Shown here: piece by piece, positions 1 to 5,825 of the stretch
How the letters are laid out: the number at the start of each line of letters is the position of its first letter
Position numbering within the stretch: position 1 is the first letter of the stretch
Assembly (NCBI GenBank): GCA_023427705.1
Contig: JAEZAL010000179.1
Location: 1-5,825, forward strand
Reading direction: 5' to 3'
Source: Bacillota bacterium
GTDB lineage: Bacteria; Bacillota; Clostridia; Clostridiales; Clostridiaceae
Length of the DNA: 5,825 bases
Position numbers and translations under genes: made by a program
The notes under the pieces: model-generated
Told to the model about the DNA's origin: nothing
Database searches by the model: none
What the model saw: the letters and a program-made list of their open reading frames with translations, nothing else

Positions 1-525
1 TGTCCTCGTGAATATATTTGGAATACACCTGATGAATATATTGACTTAGTTGTAGATACAAATATCAAAGGTATTATGTATGGATCTAAAATCGCTGCTG
101 AAAATATGATTAAACAAGGAAAAGGTCAGATATGGAATATGGAAGGCTTAGGCTCTAATGATTTAATTATTGAACAAACTATTTTATATGGTACTTCTAA
201 ACGAGCACTTACTTATTTTACTAAGGCCATGGCTAAGGAGTTAAAGGATTTACCTGTAAAGATAGGTAGATTGTCACCAGGAATGATGCTTACTGATTTT
301 ATTACAAAGTCACCTAATGGTGAAGTTTCATCAGTTACAGAAGATGATAAATTTAAAAAAATATTTAATACTCTTGCTGATAAACCTGAAACAGTAGCAA
401 ATTTCTTAGTTCCTAAAATTCTTAGTAATACGAAACAAGATGCATATTTGGTTTGGCTTACCAATATAAAGTCAGCTAAAAGATTTATGATGTCTCCTTT
501 TACTAAGCGAAAACTTTTAAAGTAA
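1..525 (+). CDS. SDR-family NAD(P)-dependent oxidoreductase, C-terminal part (5' end outside window)
   Basis: The reading frame is open from base 1 to the TAA at 523-525 (174 codons), so the true start and the N-terminal Rossmann glycine motif lie to the left. Visible SDR landmarks are NIKG (codons 21-24), the active-site YGTSK (Tyr and Lys of the YxxxK pair) and a PGMMLTDF segment after the sixth strand, matching the usual PGxxxT. These enzymes are cytosolic NAD(P)-linked dehydrogenases or reductases; the substrate cannot be read here. The stretch that normally reads NxSS is NMEGLGS, a variant I associate with the chlorophyll(ide) b reductase-like (NOL/NYC1) SDR branch, so the catalytic serine may be placed differently. 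An ATG at 76 is internal to the domain and not the start. No clear terminator follows. The family is confident, the specific function unknown. Confidence 0.9.
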   Translation, partial: CPREYIWNTPDEYIDLVVDTNIKGIMYGSKIAAENMIKQGKGQIWNMEGLGSNDLIIEQTILYGTSKRALTYFTKAMAKELKDLPVKIGRLSPGMMLTDFITKSPNGEVSSVTEDDKFKKIFNTLADKPETVANFLVPKILSNTKQDAYLVWLTNIKSAKRFMMSPFTKRKLLK

Positions 526-629
526 TTTAAATTTATTTTAACGCTATGTTCAATATATATGTGATATTTCATTAAATTCTCCTAAATAGGTTATAAAATA
601 AATATTTGTAAACAATGGTGGATTATACT

Positions 630-1071
630 ATGTCTGGAGCAAGTTCTTTAATAAAATTTCTTTCAACTTTAAGCAAATGTGAGCAAGAACAAGTATATGA
701 TTATCTTTAAAAAGAGTTAATTTTAGGCTCTATGACAAGTGAAATTCAAGATGAAATAAAAGAAAGTAGGTTCTCTTCTGGTAGAGTATGCCCTTATTGT
801 AAAAAAGATAGAGTATTAAGAAATGGCAAGTATAACAACAAGCAAAGAGTAAAAGAAAAAGAGAGGCATCTCTAATAATCAAGTATCTATAATATGTGCT
901 ACCGATAGAATGGGCAATGTTATATCAGAATTAGTTTGTAATGGTAGAATGCGTTATACAGACGTAGAGAGGCTTTTTAAAGATAGGATAGAAGAAAAAT
1001 CAACTCTATGTGTAGATTCACATAAAAGTTATATCAAGTTTAAAAATAACTTCGATGTTAATATGAAGTAA
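630..1071 (+). pseudogene. IS1595-family transposase remnant (nonsense codon, internal deletion with frameshift, 3' truncation)
   Basis: From the ATG at 630 the frame reads MSGASSLIKFLSTL, stops at TAA 708-710 after 26 codons, then continues in the same frame through a zinc-knuckle CPYC (789-800) to about 848. The homologous reading then resumes in another frame near 859 (KRGISNNQV, ATDRMGNVISEL, LCVDSHKSY) and ends at TAA 1069-1071. This fits the N-terminal zinc ribbon and part of the DDE domain of IS1595-type transposases, which are normally around 300 residues. The second cysteine pair, the first catalytic Asp region and everything after the second-Asp region (VDSHKSY) are missing, so it cannot be active. 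AAAGAG occurs on both sides of the deletion joint (about 845-850 and 858-863), possible microhomology. No terminal inverted repeats could be assigned. The family call is from recall of the protein pattern. Confidence 0.82.
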
Positions 1072-1221
1072 CACTAATGTTAATTCATAAGGATAATTCT
1101 TCATTTTTATATTACCAAGTCTATTTAATAATGAGATATTAGAACTTTTACAGCTAAAAACTCTTGATATTATAGTTTTAATTATATTCTATAAATTATT
1201 TAAATATAATAAAAATAAGGG

Positions 1222-1290
1222 ATACTTAATTACAGAAAATGTAAAAAATATATGTATAATATAAGTGCATCAATAACTATAATTAAGTAT
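1222..1290. repeat. Perfect 11-bp inverted repeat flanking the sensor-gene promoter
   Basis: ATACTTAATTA at 1222-1232 is the exact reverse complement of TAATTAAGTAT at 1280-1290. The 47-bp space between the arms is centred on the probable -10 box (1255-1260) of the downstream metal-sensor gene. The right arm ends just before the ribosome binding site. The outer ends read TACT and AGTA, which resemble the outer bases of known RcnR operators, but the G tract of those sites is absent. It could be a paired operator, a long-loop RNA hairpin, or chance in AT-rich DNA. Confidence 0.45.
1230..1260 (+). promoter_or_regulatory. Candidate promoter of the metal-sensor gene
   Basis: A perfect TATAAT lies at 1255-1260, 46 bases before the ATG at 1307. 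The best -35 candidate is TTACAG at 1230-1235 with a 19-bp spacer, which is weak and long. A second TATAAT at 1278-1283 lacks a good -35 box. In DNA this AT-rich such matches arise by chance, so confidence is moderate and rests mainly on position. Confidence 0.35.
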
Positions 1291-1306
1291 AAAATGGAGG
1301 GGTAAA

Positions 1307-1666
1307 ATGGATAGTATTGAGGGATTAGAGCATACGCATATAGATGAGGAGGGGCACAGCTTTAGCCATACTCATAAAAATGTTGAAGGGCATAAGCATA
1401 TGCATTCACATGAAAGTACAAAAGATATATCAAATAGATTAGCTAAAGCAGCAGGACATTTAGAGTTTGTAAGACGTATGGTGAAAGATGAAAGGGATTG
1501 TAGTGAAGTACTAAATCAAATAGCAGCAGTTACATCAGCTTTAAATAGCGTAAGCAGACTAATTTTACAAGAACATATAGAAGCATGTGTAACAGATGCA
1601 ATACAATGTGGGGATAAAAAGGTAATTGAAGATTTAAATAAATTATTAGCTAAGTTGATAAAATAG
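1307..1666 (+). CDS. CsoR/RcnR-family metal-sensing transcriptional repressor with His-rich N-terminal tail
   Basis: This 119-residue protein has the all-helical DUF156 fold pattern: helix 1 from about residue 40 (RLAKAAGHLEFVRRMV), then RDCSEVLNQIAAVTSALN and the EHIEACV helix. Cys65, His90 and Cys94 have the 25- and 4-residue spacings of the copper site of CsoR (Cys36-His61-Cys65 in the M. tuberculosis protein) and of the nickel sensor InrS (Cys53-His78-Cys82, plus His21). His33 lies 32 residues before Cys65, the same distance as the extra InrS nickel ligand. Residues 9-35 hold nine histidines in a 12-residue repeat (HTHxxxEGHxxx, about 2.5 copies), unusual for the family. Such proteins are cytosolic tetramers that release DNA when metal binds. 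GGAGGGG at 1296-1302 supports the ATG at 1307. The gene has its own terminator and precedes a nickel/peptide-type importer operon. The family is secure; the metal (Ni, Co or Cu) is inferred. Confidence 0.93.
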   Translation: MDSIEGLEHTHIDEEGHSFSHTHKNVEGHKHMHSHESTKDISNRLAKAAGHLEFVRRMVKDERDCSEVLNQIAAVTSALNSVSRLILQEHIEACVTDAIQCGDKKVIEDLNKLLAKLIK

Positions 1667-1712
1667 AAAATAAAGAATTATTTTTTAATAATTAAGTCTA
1701 AAATATATTTAT

Positions 1713-1750
1713 AAGAAGGAACTACGGATCAAGCTGATAGTTTCTTTTTT
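1713..1750 (+). terminator. Intrinsic terminator after the metal-sensor gene
   Basis: Bases 1713-1724 pair with 1738-1749 (12 bp including two G-U pairs) around a 13-base loop, and the 3' arm merges into a T tract (TTTCTTTTTT, 1741-1750). It lies 47 bases after the sensor gene's stop codon, so the sensor is probably a single-gene transcript, with at most some read-through into the transporter operon. Confidence 0.75.
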
Positions 1751-1790
1751 GTTGAATATAATTTTAACTTTAAATAAATAAAAAAAACAA

Positions 1791-1810
1791 CCCCCCACCA
1801 AGCTTGTGGT
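1791..1810. promoter_or_regulatory. Candidate CsoR/RcnR-type operator (C6 tract plus CAAGCTTG palindrome)
   Basis: CCCCCC at 1791-1796 is followed by ACCA, AGCTTG and TGGT (1797-1810). This contains the perfect palindrome CAAGCTTG (1799-1806) and short pairing arms ACCA/TGGT or CCAC/GTGG. It is a GC-rich island between A-runs and overlaps the -35 box of the transporter promoter. CsoR/RcnR-family repressors are known to bind sites with runs of about six G/C bases, so this suits the repressor encoded just upstream. Read on the minus strand it also looks like a weak hairpin followed by a T tract, so a terminator for antisense transcription is the main alternative. Confidence 0.4.
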
Positions 1811-1832
1811 AAAAAAATACAAATGATAAAAT
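1804..1832 (+). promoter_or_regulatory. Candidate promoter of the ABC transporter operon
   Basis: TTGTGG (1804-1809) and TAAAAT (1827-1832) are separated by exactly 17 bp, and TG at 1824-1825 gives an extended -10 (TGATAAAAT). It lies about 46 bases before the TTG start of the binding-protein gene and downstream of the sensor gene's terminator. The -35 box lies in the palindromic element, so a bound repressor would block RNA polymerase. Confidence 0.5.
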
Positions 1833-1877
1833 TTCAATAACGTAGCAATTTAAAACATATTATAGGAGGGAATTAAG

Positions 1878-3506
1878 TTGAGAAAAAGAAGTATTGCTTT
1901 ATCTTTAATTTTTGCAATGAGTTTAATGTTTGTGGGGTGTAACAGAGCAAGTGAAGGAAAAAGTAAAAATACAGAAGTAGCAGTTAATACAGAAGCTAAA
2001 GATAGTATATCTGCATATGTTGGAACTAATATATTTGAAGAAAGTTTAGACCCAATTAAAGGAGCAATGAGCTATGGATATTCTTTTACTAATTGTGCAT
2101 TAACAAGAGTTAATTCAGAGTCAGGATATGAAGGGGACTTAGCTACTGATTGGCAAATAAGTGATGACTCTTTAGTTTATACATTTAATTTAAGGGAAGG
2201 AGTTAAATTCCATGATGGTTCAGCTTTTACAGCAGAAGATGTAGTTTTTACTTATGAAACTGTTAAAGAAAATCAAGCAAATAATGAAAATGTAGATCTT
2301 TCAAGATTGGAATCAGTAACTGCTTTAGATGATTATACAGTTGAATTTAAATTATCAGGAAGTTACTCTCCATTCTTTGATTCGGTAGCTTTATTAGGTA
2401 TTGTTCCAAGTGATGCTTATGATAGTGAAACATTTGATAAGTATCCAATTGGTACAGGAGCATGGAAAGTTATTCAATATGATACAGACCAACAGATAAT
2501 AGTTCAAGCAAATGAAGAGTATTATGAAGGAGCACCAGAAATTAAGCAAGTAACTTTTGTTAAGATGGATAATGAAGCTGCATTTTCAAATGCAAAATCA
2601 GGTCAATTAGATATAGTTATGGTAGCACCAAATTATGCTCTTGAAGAAATAGATGGAATGCATATAGAAAATCTTGAAACAATGGATGTTCGTAATATTA
2701 GTTTGGCATATATACCAGAACAAGTAGTTAAGAATCCTGATGGGAATGAAGTAACAGTAGGGAATAATGTTACTTCTAATGTTGCAGTTCGTTAAGCTTT
2801 AAGTATAGGGATAGATAGGGAATCAATAATAAAGAATGCTTTAAATGGTATAGGAAAACCAGCTACTGGGTTTACTACTAATTTATCTTGGGGAAATCCT
2901 TTAGTTTACGAAGATAATCAAAGGGAAGAAGCAAAAAAACTTTTAGAAGACGATGGATGGGTTGATTCAGATGGAGATGGAATTAGAGAAAAAGACGGAG
3001 TAAAATGTGAATTTGATGTATATTCACCATCTAATGACCAACAACGTTACTTATTAGCAGTTGCAGTTGCTGAAGATGCTAAGGAATTAGGTATATATAT
3101 AAATGTAAAACAAGGAACATGGGATGAACTTACTGCAAAGGCAAATACAGCTGGAATAGTATGGGGATGGGGACAATATAGTCCAACAGTATTAAAGTCA
3201 TTACTTTATTCAGAATTATTCTTAGTTGGTGCTTATGACAATACAGTTGGATATTCTAATGAAGAGGTAGATAAATTGATAGATGAAGCAATAAATTCTA
3301 ATAATCAAGATGATGCAATTAAAAAGTGGAAAGAAGTACAAACTGTTTCAGCAAAAGATTATCCTTATTTATATATAGTAAATATTGAGCATAGTTATTT
3401 TGTTAATGACTCTATTGATATTTTAGTAGATACTCAAATAGCTCATCCTCATGGTCATGGTTCACCAATTATTTGTAATATGAAGGATTGGAAGGTTAAT
3501 GAATAG
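1878..3506 (+). pseudogene. Nickel/oligopeptide-type ABC transporter substrate-binding lipoprotein (SBP_bac_5), interrupted by in-frame TAA
   Basis: The start is TTG at 1878, set by AGGAGGG at 1864-1870 and by the signal peptide it includes: MRKRS, a hydrophobic stretch, then lipobox FVGC with Cys21 as the lipidated residue. The next ATG would lose the signal. Family 5 binding-protein marks follow: YTFNLREGVKFHDGSAFTAE (101-120), PIGTGAWKV (190-198), the VAVR-ALSIGIDR segment around codon 306, and DSDGDGIREKDG. Codon 306 is TAA (2793-2795), where relatives usually have VRKAL or VRQAL; the frame stays open to TAG at 3504-3506, giving 542 codons in all. A single base change (e.g. CAA to TAA) or a base-call error explains it. 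The C-terminal HPHGHG (codons 523-528) and WGWGQY (429-434) suggest a nickel or metal-chelate ligand over a peptide. It would capture substrate outside the membrane for the permeases downstream. If the stop is real, the 305-residue product lacks the second half and should be inactive. Confidence 0.88.
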
Positions 3507-4482
3507 ATTTAAGTATATAGGTTCAACATTTTTAAGGCTGATATCACTTTTAATTGCAGTTAGTATTATAGCTTTTGTTTTAGTTACATCATCCCCAATA
3601 GACCCATTGACATCGTATGTAGGCACAGAATCTACACTTTCAAAAGAGGTAAAAGATGAAATAGCAGAACACTGGGGGTTAAATGACCATCCAGTGGAAA
3701 GATTTATAACATGGGGAAAAAATGTATTACAAGGTGATTTAGGAACATCAATAACATTTAAGCAACCTGTTGGTACAGTAATTTTAGAAAGATTTCAATA
3801 TTCAATAGTTCTAATGATGATAGCTTGGCTTTTTTCAGGGGTTTTAGGATTTATAGTTGGAATTCTAGCTGGTGTATATAAAGGTAGTATTTTTGATAAG
3901 ATTATAAAAGTTTTTTGTCTTACGCTTCAATCAGCACCAACGTTTTGGATTGGCTTATTAGTTTTAAGTTTATTTGCAGTGAAGTTAGGCTGGTTTCCTA
4001 TAGGCTTAGCAGCCCCAATGGGAAAATTAGAATCAGATATAACCATTGGTGATAGAATATATCATCTTATATTACCAGCTTTAACATTAAGTGTTTTAAG
4101 TATAGGAAAAATTACATTATTTACACGACAAAAATTAATAGAAATCTTAAATAGTGATTTTATACTTTTTGCAAAGGCAAGAGGAGAAAGTACTACTCAG
4201 TTAATTATGAGGCATGGAGTAAGGAATATAGCATTGCCAGCAATTACAGAACAGTTCTCATCTTTTAGTGAACTTTTTGGAGGAATGGCATTAGCAGAGA
4301 CAGTATTTTCTTACCCAGGATTAGGTACCGCAACAACAGCTGCTGGACTAAATGGAGATGTTCCACTATTACTTGGGATTGCAATATTTAGCGCTATATT
4401 TGTATTTGTAGGTAATTTAATTGCAAATATATTATATGGAATTTTAGACTCAAGATTAAAAGAGGAGGGATATCATGCTTAA
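3499..4482 (+). CDS. ABC transporter permease, NikB/DppB type
   Basis: This 327-residue integral membrane protein, of usual length for the family, forms half of the channel of a nickel/dipeptide-type importer. The N-terminal membrane helix is about 13-31, with further hydrophobic segments near 101-125, 136-160, 188-209, 255-270 and 289-313. The cytoplasmic EAA loop that contacts the ATPase is AKARGESTTQLIMRHGVRNI (225-244), and ETVFSYPGLG (267-276) is the typical following motif. The ATG overlaps the end of the binding-protein gene by 8 nt, indicating translational coupling; AAGGA at 3483-3487 is a modest ribosome binding site. Coupling means the nonsense codon upstream could reduce its translation. 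Nickel rather than peptide as substrate rests on the neighbours, not on this protein. Confidence 0.93.
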   Translation: MNRFKYIGSTFLRLISLLIAVSIIAFVLVTSSPIDPLTSYVGTESTLSKEVKDEIAEHWGLNDHPVERFITWGKNVLQGDLGTSITFKQPVGTVILERFQYSIVLMMIAWLFSGVLGFIVGILAGVYKGSIFDKIIKVFCLTLQSAPTFWIGLLVLSLFAVKLGWFPIGLAAPMGKLESDITIGDRIYHLILPALTLSVLSIGKITLFTRQKLIEILNSDFILFAKARGESTTQLIMRHGVRNIALPAITEQFSSFSELFGGMALAETVFSYPGLGTATTAAGLNGDVPLLLGIAIFSAIFVFVGNLIANILYGILDSRLKEEGYHA

Positions 4483-5341
4483 TAGTCCTTCAGTTAATTT
4501 AGAAAAGAAAAGAATACAAATATTTTCTAATAGAAGAAAAAGAATAGTATTTTATATAACTATTTCAGTAATTTATTTATTAACGATTTTTATTGTAGGA
4601 TTAACGATGAATCCAGATAAATATGCTGTAGATTACTCTGCAAAATTTATTAGCCCTTCTTTAAGGCATCTATTTGGTACAGATTTTATGGGAAGAGATA
4701 TGTTTTGGAGATGTATTAAGGGATTATCTAATAGTATATTAATTGGTATTTTTGCATCTGTAGTAAGCTCATTTATCGCACTTTTATTTGGTGTTTCATC
4801 GGCAATTATAGGTGGATGGTATGATAGATTTATTAACTGGTGTGTAGATCTTTGCATGGGAATTCCCCATCTTATTTTATTAATATTAATATCATTTATG
4901 TTTGGAAGAGGATCGATAGGAGTTACAGTAGCTGTTGCATTAACTCATTGGACAGGATTGGCTAGACTTGTTAGAGCTGAGGTGTTACAGGTTCGATCAA
5001 AACAATATGTACAAGCGGCTTATAAGATGGGAAAAAGTAAATTTCAAGTAGCAATAAGTCATATTATACCTCATGTTCTTCCAGTATATTTAATTGGAGT
5101 TGTTCTATTATTTCCACATGCTATCATGCATGAAGCATCTATAACATTTTTAGGGTTTGGGATTCCAGCTGAGGTTCCAGCAATTGGTGTAATATTATCA
5201 GAAGCTATGAAACATATTGCAACAGGAAAGTGGTGGCTTGCATTATTCCCAGGGCTTATGTTATTGAGTGTTGTATTACTATTTGATGTAATTGGCGAAA
5301 ATCTTAAACAATTAATAAATCCAAATAGTGGTAATGAATAA
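4475..5341 (+). CDS. ABC transporter permease, NikC/DppC type
   Basis: This 288-residue membrane protein is the second channel subunit, partner of the NikB-type permease. A short positively charged N-terminus (KKRIQIFSNRRKR) precedes membrane helix 1 (about 24-43). The DppC-family block PSLRHLFGTDFMGRDMFWR (61-79) follows, then hydrophobic segments near 84-112, 129-157, 203-217 and 255-273. The EAA loop is AAYKMGKSKFQVAISHIIPH (181-200), and EASITFLGFGIP (220-231) is characteristic of this subunit. AGGAGGG (4463-4469) sits 5 bases before the ATG, and the start overlaps the previous gene by 8 nt. The frame is intact and of normal length. Confidence 0.93.
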   Translation: MLNSPSVNLEKKRIQIFSNRRKRIVFYITISVIYLLTIFIVGLTMNPDKYAVDYSAKFISPSLRHLFGTDFMGRDMFWRCIKGLSNSILIGIFASVVSSFIALLFGVSSAIIGGWYDRFINWCVDLCMGIPHLILLILISFMFGRGSIGVTVAVALTHWTGLARLVRAEVLQVRSKQYVQAAYKMGKSKFQVAISHIIPHVLPVYLIGVVLLFPHAIMHEASITFLGFGIPAEVPAIGVILSEAMKHIATGKWWLALFPGLMLLSVVLLFDVIGENLKQLINPNSGNE

Positions 5342-5353
5342 TTTTCAAAATTG

Positions 5354-5387
5354 ATAATTAAGAGATGGTGGTAATCTTCTTAATTAT
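5354..5387 (+). other. Intra-operon RNA hairpin between permease and ATPase genes
   Basis: ATAATTAAGA (5354-5363) pairs perfectly with TCTTAATTAT (5378-5387). Inside it GAT (5364-5366) pairs with ATC (5374-5376) after a one-base bulge, leaving loop GGTGGTA. The stem is 13 bp in total. No T tract follows (GATAAATAC), so it is not a standard terminator. It fills most of the 76-base gap and ends 18 bases before the next ribosome binding site, as expected of an mRNA processing or stability element; this role is inferred. Confidence 0.55.
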
Positions 5388-5417
5388 GATAAATACTAGT
5401 TTATTAAGGAGGAAGTT

Positions 5418-5825
5418 ATGAGGAGTAATGCAAAGAGTGTATATGATGAATTTGCATTAGAAGTAAATAATTTATCAGTAGCTTTTAATATGTATGATAA
5501 AGGATTAAATAAAAATGATTTAGAAGTTATTCATGAATTAAATATAAATGTAAAAAAAGGTGAAATAGTAGTAGTTGTAGGTTCAAGTGGTTCTGGAAAA
5601 AGTCTTCTTGCACATGCGATAATGGGAATACTTCCAGGTAATTCAAATATAAAAGGTGATATAAAGTTTTACGGAGAAAATTTAACAGAGAAAAAGTTAA
5701 AAAAGCTTAGAGGAAAATATATATCTTTTATACCACAATCTGTAGAATTTTTAGATCCATTAATGAAGATTGGAAAACAAGTAATCGGAATTAATGGAAG
5801 TGAAAAAAAACGAAAAAAACTATTT
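5418..5825 (+). CDS. ABC transporter ATP-binding protein, NikD/DppD type, N-terminal part (continues past window)
   Basis: From the ATG at 5418, with AAGGAGG at 5406-5412, the frame is open for 136 codons to the last base. The Walker A motif is GSSGSGKS (residues 55-62), and the Q-loop lies in FIPQSVEFLDPLMKIGKQV (Gln107), where xxPQ...LxP is typical of oligopeptide/nickel ATPases. The signature motif, Walker B and His switch would lie beyond the right edge. It should hydrolyse ATP on the cytoplasmic face to drive the two permeases; a NikE-type partner probably follows downstream. About 38 residues precede the usual start of strand 1 to Walker A, with a low-complexity NKND insert near residues 31-34. 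Confidence 0.92.
   Translation, partial: MRSNAKSVYDEFALEVNNLSVAFNMYDKGLNKNDLEVIHELNINVKKGEIVVVVGSSGSGKSLLAHAIMGILPGNSNIKGDIKFYGENLTEKKLKKLRGKYISFIPQSVEFLDPLMKIGKQVIGINGSEKKRKKLF

Noticed and set aside
213..572. Minus-strand open frame of 119 codons
   Set aside because: It lies antisense over the clear SDR coding frame, with no recognisable domain; it is a shadow of that gene.
1175..1216. Short inverted repeat (ATTATATT/AATATAAT)
   Set aside because: It is composed only of A and T in a low-complexity stretch, where such pairing is expected by chance.
1072..1221. Possible further gene or transposase tail after the IS remnant
   Set aside because: Short open stretches exist but lack a start with a ribosome binding site, and no transposase-like residues are recognisable; the stretch is AT-rich and appears non-coding.
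1751..1877. Nickel/cobalt (NiCo) riboswitch in the importer leader
   Set aside because: The leader is short and AT-rich, and the conserved G-rich junction elements of that riboswitch are not visible.
3276..3506. Separate small gene after the nonsense codon
   Set aside because: It is the same frame as the binding protein and encodes its C-terminus; the frame is open back to the TAA at 2793 and no convincing ribosome binding site precedes 3276.
4633..4857. Minus-strand open frame of 74 codons
   Set aside because: It is antisense to the conserved part of the NikC-type permease and has no family resemblance.
1..5825. CRISPR array, tRNA or rRNA gene
   Set aside because: No regularly spaced direct repeats, tRNA cloverleaf elements or rRNA-like sequence were seen on either strand.

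Overview
The window looks like Clostridium or a close relative. The DNA is strongly AT-rich, codons end mostly in A/T, ribosome binding sites are strong (AGGAGG-like), and the binding protein carries a Gram-positive lipoprotein signal. This assignment is inferred from sequence character only.

Layout, all genes on the + strand. (1) Bases 1-525 are the 3' part of a short-chain dehydrogenase/reductase (SDR) gene cut by the left edge. (2) Bases 630-1071 hold the decayed remains of an IS1595-type transposase, with an early stop, an internal deletion with frame change, and a lost 3' end. (3) Bases 1307-1666 encode an intact CsoR/RcnR-family metal-sensing repressor with a histidine-rich N-terminal tail, followed by an intrinsic terminator. 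(4) From 1878 to the right edge runs an operon for a nickel/oligopeptide-type ABC importer. It consists of a lipoprotein binding protein broken by one in-frame TAA, two permeases (each start overlapping the previous stop by 8 nt), and the first 136 codons of an ATPase that continues beyond the window.

The regulator and the transporter look functionally linked. The regulator has a Cys-His-Cys metal site plus nine histidines in its first 35 residues. The binding protein ends in an HPHGHG motif, which suggests a metal (most likely nickel) or metal-chelate cargo. Between them a candidate promoter with an extended -10 overlaps a C6 tract and a CAAGCTTG palindrome, a plausible operator for a CsoR/RcnR-type repressor.

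The points most worth checking are the nonsense codon in the binding protein (real mutation or base error), the His-rich sensor and its presumed operator, a perfect 11-bp inverted repeat centred on the sensor gene's probable -10 box, and a long hairpin between the permease and ATPase genes. I see known families in a somewhat unusual arrangement, not a wholly new system.
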